Below, one piece after another: positions 32,165-40,602 of a DNA stretch of 61,381 nt. The position numbers were made by a program, and so were the translations under genes. Every line of letters begins with the position of its first letter. The stretch's first letter is position 1. The notes beneath the pieces were generated by a model that saw nothing but the letters and a program-made list of their open reading frames with translations, made no database searches and was not told the origin of the DNA. This stretch comes from an uncultured Bacteroidia bacterium (GTDB lineage Bacteria > Bacteroidota > Bacteroidia > Bacteroidales > UBA932): the NCBI GenBank assembly GCA_902778855.1, contig CACYZM010000027.1:1-61381 (forward strand), given 5' to 3'.

Positions 32165-32965
32165 TTATTTCCAGTAAGCTTTGATGGCGTGGACCGAATA
32201 ACGCTTGTTTTCGGGCGGAGGCGTCATATAGTTGGGCCCGAAGGTCTCGGTGAGGGCTTTGGCGCTATCGGCGGGACACCAGAAAGAACGGTCCTCGAAC
32301 GGAAGCGTGACATGCGGATCGAGCGCCTCTTTCGGGAGGAAGACCTGATACTTGTAGTCTACCAGCGAGGAGGCGTAAGGGCAGGATTCGTAGTCGTTGC
32401 GGGCGATGAACTTGTCCTCTGCCTGGAGAATGCGTTGCAGGGAGACAAAAGGATGGATGGCTTTTCCCAGCAAGGCCATGCAGCTTTTCTTGAAGCCGGT
32501 GCTGCGTCCGATCTTGAACTTGCGCGTGAAACGCTGGTTAGCCGCCATGCTGCGGTAGAAAGCAACTTTTTTCATCATCTTCACCCCCTCTTCCGGCGAA
32601 TGGATGCCGTCGAGGATGAAGATATCCACGAAAATGCCCCAGTCGCCGTCGCCGCCGTCCTCTTCAACCCGCGTACGGATATCGTGGACCTTGGCGAAGT
32701 CGAGCGGATAGTCCTTGTCGGTCCAGGCGGAGAGTACTTTATAATGCGGGTGGTCGTATTCCTGGCAGAACCGCTCGTAGTCGGGGCGGGGCATCCAGAT
32801 GTCAATGTCATCATCCCAGGGAATGAATCCTTTGTGACGGACGGCCCCCAGCAATGATCCGTAGGACAGATAATATCGGAGCCCTTTTTCTTCGCAGAAC
32901 CGTTGCATATCCTGCAGGATATCCATCATATGGATGCGGAATTCGGCGGGAGAGATCTCTTTCAT
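32165..32965 (-). CDS. LicD-family phosphotransferase
   Basis: 266 residues from MKEISPAEFRIHMMDIL; a longer frame starts 16 codons earlier but runs back into the previous gene, whose stop is at 32973. Core signature SYGSLLGAVRHKGFIPWDDD continuing IDIWMPRPDYERF holds the catalytic Asp pair; KVHDIRTRVEEDGGDGDWGI and FVDIFILDGI follow. LicD proteins transfer phosphocholine from CDP-choline, and relatives transfer polyol phosphates. It probably adds a phospho-substituent to a sugar of the repeat unit. Confidence 0.92.
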   Translation of the reverse strand: MKEISPAEFRIHMMDILQDMQRFCEEKGLRYYLSYGSLLGAVRHKGFIPWDDDIDIWMPRPDYERFCQEYDHPHYKVLSAWTDKDYPLDFAKVHDIRTRVEEDGGDGDWGIFVDIFILDGIHSPEEGVKMMKKVAFYRSMAANQRFTRKFKIGRSTGFKKSCMALLGKAIHPFVSLQRILQAEDKFIARNDYESCPYASSLVDYKYQVFLPKEALDPHVTLPFEDRSFWCPADSAKALTETFGPNYMTPPPENKRYSVHAIKAYWK

Positions 32966-32972
32966 AGACCGA

Positions 32973-33605
32973 TTACCAGTTCTTGATGATTTCCGATACC
33001 CGTTTATAGTCATTGTAGGTATCGATATCGTACGCGCGGATCTTCATGCCTTTCATCGGAAGGACGCGTTCGAAGATATTGTATACGTTGTTGGACGAAT
33101 AAGTCAGGTGTTCCTTTTTGATGCAGGCGGGGCCGGTCCATTCATAATCTCCGTTTTCGCGGGAGAACGCCAGGACATTTCCGTTTTCGTCGGTCTTGCA
33201 GAAAACGGCTCCGTCGCTGGTGATGTCGGAGTAGCAGATGAATTCGCCTTCCGTGTTCAGGATTGTCTTCACGTCGTCCGGGTGTACCAGCAGGTCACCG
33301 TCCCATTCGATAATCTCATCCCGGGCATCCTTGGCGCCAAGGTAAAAACTGGCCCCGGTCTTTGTTTCAAAGTACAGATGGTTGAAGATAAAGGTCACGT
33401 CTTTCCGGATACTGAGCACCTCTTCTATGATGCTCTTTGCCTGGAATCCGACGACAATCCGGAGGTCTTCCACTTCCGAGAATTGCTCCAACTGCAGGGA
33501 AATAAGGGATCGGCCGTTGATTTTCAACAGGGCTTTGGTCAAACCGAGTCCCAGTCTGGACCCGATGCCGGCGCAGCTCAGCACAACTGATTTAGAACAC
33601 GACAT
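32973..33605 (-). CDS. LicC-like nucleotidyltransferase
   Basis: 210 residues with the nucleotidyltransferase loop VVLSCAGIGSRLGLGLTKAL and LLKINGRSLI, then VVGFQAKSIIEEV, and WDGDLLVHPDD, where a DxD-like metal site lies. Short size and the two LicD genes nearby suggest it makes a CDP- or other nucleotide-activated phospho-compound, like CTP:phosphocholine cytidylyltransferase. A hexose-1-phosphate or amino-alcohol substrate is also possible. Overlaps the HAD gene before it by 28 bases, which suggests linked functions. Confidence 0.82.
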   Translation of the reverse strand: MSCSKSVVLSCAGIGSRLGLGLTKALLKINGRSLISLQLEQFSEVEDLRIVVGFQAKSIIEEVLSIRKDVTFIFNHLYFETKTGASFYLGAKDARDEIIEWDGDLLVHPDDVKTILNTEGEFICYSDITSDGAVFCKTDENGNVLAFSRENGDYEWTGPACIKKEHLTYSSNNVYNIFERVLPMKGMKIRAYDIDTYNDYKRVSEIIKNW

Positions 33606-34174
33606 AGCGCAGTTTCATTAAAGACCATATAATCCGTGATGGAGAAGAGGCTGTTGGCCGGATTGTGGGTCAGGCCGGCCGCGATGGAGATATCGGCCAA
33701 GCGCATGGCTTCCAGATCATTGTTCCCGTCGCCGACGAATACGACCTTTTCTCCCTGTGCCTGGTATAATTCGACAATGGTTTCCTTGCGCAGGATGGAC
33801 TTGAGTTTTACCACCGCGTCATTCTCCACGAGCGCTTCAGAACTGAAGTTCTTGCATCCGATTTTGGCAAACAAGCCTTCGCACCAGCACGAGAGGTTTC
33901 CGGTGACGACGACGCAGTTTTCCCGATGGTTGTCGATAAAATCACACACTTCCCGATAAAGGGGAATGCGGGACAAACTGTCGGAAATCAGCGATACCGG
34001 TATGTCTTTCAGGATGTTTACCCGTTGGATGAAACTTTCGATGAAAGGAACGTTTCCTTGGATGGTCTCCCGGGTGAGTTGATCGATTTTGTCAGACAGA
34101 TTGCCCAATCTCGCGATGACCGGGAGCGTCTCTTGCGAAGTGATGGTTCCATCCAGATCGAATAAGAACTTCAT
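33578..34174 (-). CDS. HAD-IB family phosphatase (SerB-like)
   Basis: 198 residues. Motif I FLFDLDGTITSQE (nucleophile Asp6), motif II SLISDSLSRIP, motif III Lys within KLKSILRK, motif IV VVFVGDGNNDLEAMRLADIS. Cap region in between is of the small helical subtype. Close to phosphoserine phosphatases, but the gene is paired with the nucleotidyltransferase gene and probably dephosphorylates an intermediate or releases a precursor in that pathway. Substrate unknown. Confidence 0.87.
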   Translation of the reverse strand: MKFLFDLDGTITSQETLPVIARLGNLSDKIDQLTRETIQGNVPFIESFIQRVNILKDIPVSLISDSLSRIPLYREVCDFIDNHRENCVVVTGNLSCWCEGLFAKIGCKNFSSEALVENDAVVKLKSILRKETIVELYQAQGEKVVFVGDGNNDLEAMRLADISIAAGLTHNPANSLFSITDYMVFNETALCRVLNQLC

Positions 34175-34180
34175 ATTGAA

Positions 34181-35131
34181 TTACTGAAATAGCGTTGTTC
34201 CTTTGAGGATTTTTTTGTCGAGCGGGTAGCGCAGTACCATTTTGATCCGTTTGGACAGGGGGACGCGCATCAGGATCTGCATCTGCGATTTCCAAAACGA
34301 TTCCGCGAAGCTTTCATCGTAAAACAGGCTTCTGCGATACACGCTCCACCAGATGTCCATATTCATGCAGTTGCCCTTCCAGGGTTTCGTGCCGTTATAG
34401 TGGACGAGCCCGTGAGAAAGCGTGGCGTCCAGGATATCCTTGCCGTAGATGGCTTCCATTTCCGGCCGCCGTGTGACAATCATGGAATACAACTGGGCGG
34501 TCATGCAATATTCCGGGCTTAGGGCAAGGAACCTTCCATTGCAGGCTATGTTCATAATGTCCATATCCTGCTGTTCGTAGTTGTTTTTCCCGAGTTCGCG
34601 GAACTGGTCGAGGAGATGGTCCTGCAGGATCAGTTTGGAATTGATGATGAGATTGCCGGAATAGTAATAGCCCTTGCGGTAATCCAGATGCAGGCTGTTC
34701 GCCAGATAGTTCTGGACATTCGGACGGAGTCGCGAGCAATTGTCGACGGCGCCGAAATAATTGTCGCCCAGATCCATCGCATAATATTTCGAGAGGTCTT
34801 CCCGGATGATGACATCGACATCGGAATAGAGAAGCTTGTCGTATTCGGGAATGAGTTCAGGCGCAAGCAGTCTGTAATAGGCGGTTTCGGGAATGCCCCG
34901 TATTTCATAGGCGCCGACAAATTCGCCATTGACCTCCCGGACCGTCATCCGGAAATTGTCGAACCGGGTTTTCAGGATATCAAGCCGGGAGAAATCACAA
35001 CCCGGTCCGTGAAGGATGAAGATATCATAAAAAGTGTCGGGCGCAGCATTCTCCAGCAGGGAGGTCATGCAGACACCGGCCGGCATCAGCAGGCTGTTGT
35101 CAAACGTGAACAGGATGGGGATGGTTTTCAT
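34181..35131 (-). CDS. Glycosyltransferase family 8
   Basis: 316 residues. PILFTFDNSLLMPAGVCMTS, then ETAYYRLLAPELIPEYDKLL with YSDVDVIIREDLSKYY carrying the DxD, and YYYSGNLIINSK, HYNGTKPWKGN near the C-terminus (the usual GT8 His-x-x-G-x-x-KPW). Retaining galactosyl- or glucosyltransferase type. An ATGA overlap joins it to the preceding GNAT gene, and the HAD gene starts 6 bases after its stop. The specific acceptor cannot be told from sequence. Confidence 0.93.
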   Translation of the reverse strand: MKTIPILFTFDNSLLMPAGVCMTSLLENAAPDTFYDIFILHGPGCDFSRLDILKTRFDNFRMTVREVNGEFVGAYEIRGIPETAYYRLLAPELIPEYDKLLYSDVDVIIREDLSKYYAMDLGDNYFGAVDNCSRLRPNVQNYLANSLHLDYRKGYYYSGNLIINSKLILQDHLLDQFRELGKNNYEQQDMDIMNIACNGRFLALSPEYCMTAQLYSMIVTRRPEMEAIYGKDILDATLSHGLVHYNGTKPWKGNCMNMDIWWSVYRRSLFYDESFAESFWKSQMQILMRVPLSKRIKMVLRYPLDKKILKGTTLFQ

Positions 35132-36189
35132 TTCAGGACAATGTCGTGCGCGGAATAGCCGATGGCGCCCATCTTGAACTTATATTGTTCGTCGCCGCGG
35201 CTCATATCGAGGTGCTCGGTCTCTCCGCCTTCCTTCAGATACTTGAGGACTTCCGCCATCAGGATGCACCCCGGCGTGTAATAGTTGTATTTTTCGTTGA
35301 TGGCCAGTCTCGGCAGGGAATAAATCTTCTTGTCGTGGGTCAGGAAACCGCAGAGGAAGGAAATCATTTCATCGCCTTCATCACCGTTCCACAAGACACA
35401 AATCCTGGAATTCGGCAGCTCCGGGATGGAGTGAGAATCGTGCTTGGTGTAGAACCAGAATTTTTTGATCGTCAGGTAATGCAGATATTTCAGGAACTGG
35501 ACCACGATGCCGCCTTTGGTCTCATCGGAAAATACGCCTCTCTTGTACTTGGCGTGAAAACGTTTATAGTAGGTTTTCATCAGGAGGCGCCAGACCTTTT
35601 TCGGGAGGGGCGTGTCCCCGCCATAGACTTTCAGGTTGTATTTGACGCCGTCGCGCTCCATCCGCATATAGGCCCTCTTTACATTGTGGCGCGAATATCC
35701 GGACAGCGATTTCAGGTAAGAATCCCAATCCTCGAAGACCGGGATGTCGGCATAACCGACTGCTTCATCAGAAACGATCCTGTCGGCCGGGGCATTCAGA
35801 TAGAGAGGCGATTTCTCATAGAGACGGCGCAGTACCAGTTTGCCGGGCATGGAATCGTAGAAAAAGCGGATGCACGAAAGTTTCTCTTCTTCCGTCATCC
35901 CGGGTTTGTATAAGGCGTCGGCGATGTCGCAACCGCCGAGGTCTCCCAGCATCTTGTAGTAGGGATGGCGGCCACGGACCTTGACCAGCGCGACGATCAT
36001 CAGGATCTCGGCGGTCTCGGAATCCTTGATGCAGGCAATCCGGACAGTCCGGAAGGGCTTGCGTCGGGTCTCCCTGACGATATATGCCATGTAATCATAG
36101 TACATAAAAGGAGAAACGCCCGGCGTCTCCATCGATTTCCAGGTGGCTTCTATCTTCTCGAAAGGTATGAATTCCAGGGTTTTTGCCAT
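35128..36189 (-). CDS. GNAT-fold acyltransferase (BioF2/CelD-like)
   Basis: 353 residues related to the Acetyltransf_6/FemAB-like group: ADIPVFEDWDSYLKSLSGYS, RHNVKRAYMRMERDGVKY, KRFHAKYKRGVFSDET, and the closing block MSRGDEQYKFKMGAIGYSAH. It probably transfers an acyl or aminoacyl group to a sugar or lipid-linked intermediate. Members are common in polysaccharide loci and poorly characterised. It is cytoplasmic, with no signal peptide or helix. Confidence 0.8.
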   Translation of the reverse strand: MAKTLEFIPFEKIEATWKSMETPGVSPFMYYDYMAYIVRETRRKPFRTVRIACIKDSETAEILMIVALVKVRGRHPYYKMLGDLGGCDIADALYKPGMTEEEKLSCIRFFYDSMPGKLVLRRLYEKSPLYLNAPADRIVSDEAVGYADIPVFEDWDSYLKSLSGYSRHNVKRAYMRMERDGVKYNLKVYGGDTPLPKKVWRLLMKTYYKRFHAKYKRGVFSDETKGGIVVQFLKYLHYLTIKKFWFYTKHDSHSIPELPNSRICVLWNGDEGDEMISFLCGFLTHDKKIYSLPRLAINEKYNYYTPGCILMAEVLKYLKEGGETEHLDMSRGDEQYKFKMGAIGYSAHDIVLK

Positions 36190-36200
36190 AATGAGTCGGA

Positions 36201-37007
36201 CTAGGCTTCCAAATAGGAGTCGTATGCGTGGTGAGAGACCCTTTTCTCCACAGGAGGCAACTCCATATAGTTGCCGAAAATACGGGTCAGATAATAATCA
36301 AGCTGCTTGACGGCACTGTACTGCTTTCCTTCAAAAGTGACGGGTGCCAGTTCTTCATAAACGGCTTTCTGCATGAAAGTCCGGGTTTTTTCCACCCAGT
36401 AATAAACGCCAACGATGGGGGAACTCTGATAGGGAATGGCTTTTTGCGCGGCGACCACCTTGTTCTTCAAGGAACGGAACGAGCCCGGATAAAAGTAGAC
36501 GATCCGTTTCAGGCAATACTTCAAAAACAAGGGGATTCTTTTCACGCCTTTGACCGCCTTGTAATACGGGCAGATCTGAAAGAGTTTTTCCCGGACGGAA
36601 ACCAGCTGCTGGTAGTAGGCCTCAAGGTCTTCTTCCGGTGCTCCGTCGATAGGGAAGAGATCGACGTTCACGCCCCAGAGTTCACGTCCGAAGTTCTTGT
36701 CGACCAGAATCGTTCCGTCTTTGCAAATCTTGGTAAACGTTTCCGCGCAATCGTCGGCTTCCGCCAGATTCACGACCGTCATGCCGTCGGCCTTGAACGT
36801 GGCGACGAAACGGTCATAGTCTTCGCGAGGCATCATCAGGTCGACATCGTCATCCCACGGGATAAAGCCTTTATGTCTCACGGCGCCGAGCAAGGTGCCG
36901 CCACAAAGCGAGTATCTGATACCTTTCTCACGGCAAAAACCGTCCACTGCCGCCAGAATTTCAAGCTGGATGGCTTTAATCTCGTTTGAGGATAATAGCT
37001 GTCGCAT
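36201..37007 (-). CDS. LicD-family phosphotransferase
   Basis: 268 residues. Signature SLCGGTLLGAVRHKGFIPWD continuing DDVDLMMPREDYDRFVATF; then TFTKICKDGTILVDKNF and VNVDLFPIDGAPEEDL. Second LicD protein of the locus and clearly a paralogue of the one at 32165, though the rest diverges. Two LicD proteins suggest two phospho-substituents, or one for each of two acceptor sugars. Next to an AT3 gene and a GNAT gene, so this part of the operon is for decorating. Confidence 0.92.
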   Translation of the reverse strand: MRQLLSSNEIKAIQLEILAAVDGFCREKGIRYSLCGGTLLGAVRHKGFIPWDDDVDLMMPREDYDRFVATFKADGMTVVNLAEADDCAETFTKICKDGTILVDKNFGRELWGVNVDLFPIDGAPEEDLEAYYQQLVSVREKLFQICPYYKAVKGVKRIPLFLKYCLKRIVYFYPGSFRSLKNKVVAAQKAIPYQSSPIVGVYYWVEKTRTFMQKAVYEELAPVTFEGKQYSAVKQLDYYLTRIFGNYMELPPVEKRVSHHAYDSYLEA

Positions 37008-37010
37008 GGA

Positions 37011-38012
37011 TTACAGAATATGGGATAAAAAGCGTTCGAGCAACTTTTTGCGGGGATATTCAATGATAAACGCAAGGACAAACAACAGCGGCGTTACAAC
37101 CAGGAAAGCAACGGGCGCCGAGATGATTGTCTTGAGCGATGGGTGTACCATGAAGAAGATATGCTGGACAAACAGGGTCGCGACAACCGTCGAGGCGATA
37201 AGGTTGACCGCTTTGCTGGTAAATCGCAGGCGGGAGAAAAAGAGGATGAGGCCGGCCGAGGCGAAAACGATCAGCGGATTGTTGTAGGCAAAAATCTGCC
37301 GGATGGACATATCGGTTTTCAACAGGATGACAATGGCCGCCAGCGAGGTAAGCAGGCATCCGCCCAGGTAGACCGCGATGGCACCTCCCTGTGAAACTTT
37401 CTGAGTGAATGATTCCTTTCTGATCCAGTTCCCCAGCACATACAGGAAGACGAAATTGTAGACGTTATAGCCGTTCGTATTGTACTCCTGGAGCACAAAA
37501 CCGCTGAAGCAGTTCAGGAACAACAGCAGCGCGACTCCGATGCGGAGCTCCCGCAGGGAAAGATGCTCGAGCGCTTTATTCAGCAGAGGTGCGATGAGCA
37601 TCAGCCAGAAATACGCCCGGAAGAACCAGTTGACCGTTTTGTCGACCAGGAATACCTTGATCAAAGCCTTCCAGGAAAAGGCGTCGAACATAAAAGTGTC
37701 GATCAGGAAAACGGCGGCATTGTAGAAGATGCAGAGAAAATAGTAGGACAGGAAGGATTTCCAGGTCAGGTGGATCGTAAAGTATCCCGAAATGAGGATG
37801 AACACATTGACCCCGACGACACAGAGGCCATAGAACATCACGTACAGATAGCTCGAAACCGGTTGCGTGACATCCTGGCGGCTGATGAAATCGGATCCGT
37901 TCCACAAACCGTATGTCAGGATGAAATGTCCGATCACGATCATCAGCATCGCGACGATCCGGGCCAGTTCCATATTGGAGAGCCGCTGTTTGACCGGTTG
38001 TTTATTGTCCAT
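37011..38012 (-). CDS. Acyltransferase 3 family O-acetyltransferase
   Basis: 333 residues with about ten membrane helices. RLSNMELARIVAMLMIVIGH carries the catalytic-type His near the N-terminus, followed by NVFILISGYFTIHLTWKSFL. Such proteins O-acetylate sugars using acetyl groups moved across the inner membrane. Full family length. It overlaps the preceding GT2 gene by 11 bases and the LicD gene starts 3 bases after it. Confidence 0.9.
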   Translation of the reverse strand: MDNKQPVKQRLSNMELARIVAMLMIVIGHFILTYGLWNGSDFISRQDVTQPVSSYLYVMFYGLCVVGVNVFILISGYFTIHLTWKSFLSYYFLCIFYNAAVFLIDTFMFDAFSWKALIKVFLVDKTVNWFFRAYFWLMLIAPLLNKALEHLSLRELRIGVALLLFLNCFSGFVLQEYNTNGYNVYNFVFLYVLGNWIRKESFTQKVSQGGAIAVYLGGCLLTSLAAIVILLKTDMSIRQIFAYNNPLIVFASAGLILFFSRLRFTSKAVNLIASTVVATLFVQHIFFMVHPSLKTIISAPVAFLVVTPLLFVLAFIIEYPRKKLLERFLSHIL

Positions 38013-38799
38013 TGTCCGTTTTCTTCATTTGTGAAGTCCAATGGGTGGACTGGCGGGATGTCCGGATATAATAAAGATCTTCATCCGAAGGGTTGGACGA
38101 ATCCACATACCAAGGGAGATGCCTGGCGACATAAGGGGCGCCTGTCCGGATCATCAGATGATGGTCGTTGGCCGGCCCATAGCAGAACGGACGGTAAAGG
38201 GCAAAAGTGGTGTCGATCTGGGCTTTGTAGAGCCCGTCGCCTAGCGGCTCTTTCCAGAATCGGCCTTCATTGAGAAGTACGGCCTCCTTATGGTCGAAAC
38301 AGTCCGGCAGGTCGTCGATCCGCAGGCCGAAACCGACTTTCAGACAGCGGGGATACTTGCGCAAGACCTTCAGGAAACGTTCCATAAAATCTTCCGGGCA
38401 GTTCTCATCCGGGACGACATCCGAATCGGTATACACATAGAAAGACCGTTTGAACCGGTCGTAGACATCGGACTCCCAGATGGCCTGATAGCCGATATTC
38501 CGATCCAGCCGGATGACGTCGTACGGGCAGGTTTCGTACCAGGCCAGCAACGGAGGATAATCGGACAGGTTGTCCAAAATGTGGATATTCGTATAACCCC
38601 GGTCTTCCAGCGCCTTGATCAGTTTCTGCAAGCAGTCGAGCCGGTTGTAATTGTTGATGATGATCGGAATCTTGTGGTAGTGCGGATCTGTTGGATGGAG
38701 ACAGTACCACACGATGTGTTTGACGTGCATCGTTACGTAGCGGACGGGGTCTGCGACGCGATGGCGGTATTTCATAGGGAGAATGTCCAGAATGCCCAT
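38002..38799 (-). CDS. Glycosyltransferase family 2
   Basis: 265 residues from MGILDILPMKYRHRVADPV. A longer frame exists upstream but covers the end of the previous gene, so I start 8 bases after that stop. IPIIINNYNRLDCLQKLIKA, IHILDNLSDYPPL, VYTDSDVVPDENCPEDFMER (DSD metal site) and a HHLMIRTGAPYVARHLPWY block. No membrane segment. Specificity unknown. Confidence 0.85.
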   Translation of the reverse strand: MGILDILPMKYRHRVADPVRYVTMHVKHIVWYCLHPTDPHYHKIPIIINNYNRLDCLQKLIKALEDRGYTNIHILDNLSDYPPLLAWYETCPYDVIRLDRNIGYQAIWESDVYDRFKRSFYVYTDSDVVPDENCPEDFMERFLKVLRKYPRCLKVGFGLRIDDLPDCFDHKEAVLLNEGRFWKEPLGDGLYKAQIDTTFALYRPFCYGPANDHHLMIRTGAPYVARHLPWYVDSSNPSDEDLYYIRTSRQSTHWTSQMKKTDNGQ

Positions 38800-38807
38800 A
38801 TTCGATC

Positions 38808-39767
38808 TCAGGCTTTGTGCCGGGACGAGATGATCCTCAGTCTGAGCAGCCAGGCCTTCTTGGCCAGGCTCCAGGCCAGGCGCTGGGGGAGGGTCATGTC
38901 TCCGTAATGCTTCAAATAGATATCGGCGCTCTCCAGATTGCAGCGTTGGAGAAAGATGCCGGGAATATTCTGGGTACTCGTCGCGCCCAGATGGGTGCAC
39001 TTGACGGTCGGCACACAGTAACTGGTACGCGAAACTGCCTTGAGTTTCTTATGGAGAATCTGTTCCTCGTAGTACAAAAAAGTACGGGGATCAAAGCTTC
39101 CGATTTGCCGGAAAAGTTCCTTGTCGATCAGCATGCACGCTCCGCTGGGCATATCGACCGGGAAAGACGGAAGAGCCGCCATCTCAGGGTGGCTTTGAAG
39201 TATTTTCTGACGGATGTCCGCTTGGGACAGCATGTGAAAAAAGTCCCGTTTCAAAAACAGAAAAAAGAGAATCTGTTCCCAATTCGTCGGCGCTTTGCGG
39301 GCGCAGCAATGGTCGATGCGGCCTTTTCCGGAAACAATCAGTGGTGTGACAAGTCCACAATCCGGCTGTTGCTGCCGGAAAGCCAGCAATGTGGGGAGAA
39401 TGTCTTCCGTGAACAGGATGTCACTGTTGAGGATCAGGATGCTTTTGATGGACGGATCGGCGTAGGCCAGATTGAGCCCTTTGTTGTTGCCCCGGGCATA
39501 GCCGTCATTCTCGCCGCTTGCCAAAAACGTGAAGTAGGGTAGCTCATTTTCCGGATGGTCTGAATCGGACAGGCGGACATATGTGTGCCCGCTTTGGGAG
39601 AAGAACTCGTCAAGTCGTTCAGTTTCCCCCTTGTCGGGCGAGCCGTTGTCGACAACGATATACTTGACAGGTGCAGAATTGCAGGCTTCGATGCTCCGGA
39701 TACAGTTGATCGTATCGGTCGAACTCTTATATGTCAGAATCAGAATGGCCGTGCAGTCCTGTGTCAC
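38808..39767 (-). CDS. Glycosyltransferase family 2 (rhamnosyltransferase-like)
   Basis: 319 residues with a GTG start at 39767, one base after the TGA of the previous gene; the longer upstream frame is a shadow of that gene. TAILILTYKSSTDTINCIRS, YIVVDNGSPDKGETERLDE, GYARGNNKGLNLAY followed by ILILNSDILFTEDILPTL (NSD as DxD equivalent), and DMPSGACMLIDKELFRQIG with FDPRTFLYYEEQ. This arrangement matches rhamnosyltransferase-type GT2 enzymes. Donor not certain. Confidence 0.87.
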   Translation of the reverse strand: MTQDCTAILILTYKSSTDTINCIRSIEACNSAPVKYIVVDNGSPDKGETERLDEFFSQSGHTYVRLSDSDHPENELPYFTFLASGENDGYARGNNKGLNLAYADPSIKSILILNSDILFTEDILPTLLAFRQQQPDCGLVTPLIVSGKGRIDHCCARKAPTNWEQILFFLFLKRDFFHMLSQADIRQKILQSHPEMAALPSFPVDMPSGACMLIDKELFRQIGSFDPRTFLYYEEQILHKKLKAVSRTSYCVPTVKCTHLGATSTQNIPGIFLQRCNLESADIYLKHYGDMTLPQRLAWSLAKKAWLLRLRIISSRHKA

Positions 39768-39768
39768 G

Positions 39769-40602
39769 TCAGCGAATTCCCAGTAATTTCTTCCCTTTTT
39801 CAAACGTCTCGTCGCCCAGCAGGTGACGTATCTGCATCTTGATGGCCCAGGGCAGGTATTCCCGGAAATTGGCGGCCCTGCAGCGGGAAGCCCAGGCAAA
39901 AGTGTCAGGGCTGTACCGCTCATAGGTTTCCGGAATCATGCAGACGGTCTTGTCATAATAGGCCAGCGCCGTCAGGAACGACTGCTCGTGCTTGTGATAG
40001 GCGAATCCCGGATCCTGCTCTTTCATTTCTTCTTCCGTAGGGTCGACAATCAGTTCCGGATGGTTCATCGAGATGTCGAGCCATTGCCGGAGCAGGCTGT
40101 TGTCGGGATTCTTCATGAAAAGCAGTCCGCCCATGATTTTACAGTTCTCCCGGTAGGCGCTATCGTGAAAGTATTCGTCGAGGAACGTCAGAGCGCTTCT
40201 CTTCGTCCAGTATTTGATCTTCGTGGAGGCATTGCCCCAGTGGGCGAATTCAGGAACGGTTTCGGCATACTGGAAGCAGAGGGTGTCGTAGCGGTCCATT
40301 AATCCGAAGAGACGATCCCATTCGGGCGATTTTCGGAGCGTGGAGCCGGCATCGGCATAGACGACAACGTCGCCGGATTCGTGCTCACGAAGCGTCTTTT
40401 GGATCAACCAGGGCTTCCAGAGCCAATAACCGCCGCCCCGGCTATATTGCATCAGGGGATGCGCTTTGATTTCCTCCGACAGGTCGGCCGGGGTGTAGAG
40501 AATCACTTCGTCGAAGATCTTCAACCGACGGGCCTGGCGCCCGATCCGCTTGAGCGAATAAGCCAATGCTGCGTCAGCGTAGGCGATGAAGATCTTTTTC
40601 AT
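39769..40602 (-). CDS. Putative glycosyltransferase, family not certain
   Basis: 277 residues from MKKIFIAYADAALAYSLKRI; its ATG shares a base with the TGA of the broken GT2 gene before it. Conserved-looking blocks are FDEVILYTPADL, RGGGYWLWKPWLIQKTLREH and GDVVVYADAGSTLRKSPEWD, in which D-A-G may be the metal site of a GT-A fold; then MGGLLFMKNPDNSLLRQWLD and KHEQSFLTALAY. I recognise the pattern from uncharacterised capsule proteins but not a named family. Its position among transferases supports a sugar-transfer role. Confidence 0.68.
   Translation of the reverse strand: MKKIFIAYADAALAYSLKRIGRQARRLKIFDEVILYTPADLSEEIKAHPLMQYSRGGGYWLWKPWLIQKTLREHESGDVVVYADAGSTLRKSPEWDRLFGLMDRYDTLCFQYAETVPEFAHWGNASTKIKYWTKRSALTFLDEYFHDSAYRENCKIMGGLLFMKNPDNSLLRQWLDISMNHPELIVDPTEEEMKEQDPGFAYHKHEQSFLTALAYYDKTVCMIPETYERYSPDTFAWASRCRAANFREYLPWAIKMQIRHLLGDETFEKGKKLLGIR

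Noticed and set aside
32973-34174. Phosphonate (aminoethylphosphonate) pathway
   Set aside because: The nucleotidyltransferase and HAD could fit, but there is no PEP mutase or decarboxylase gene in the window.
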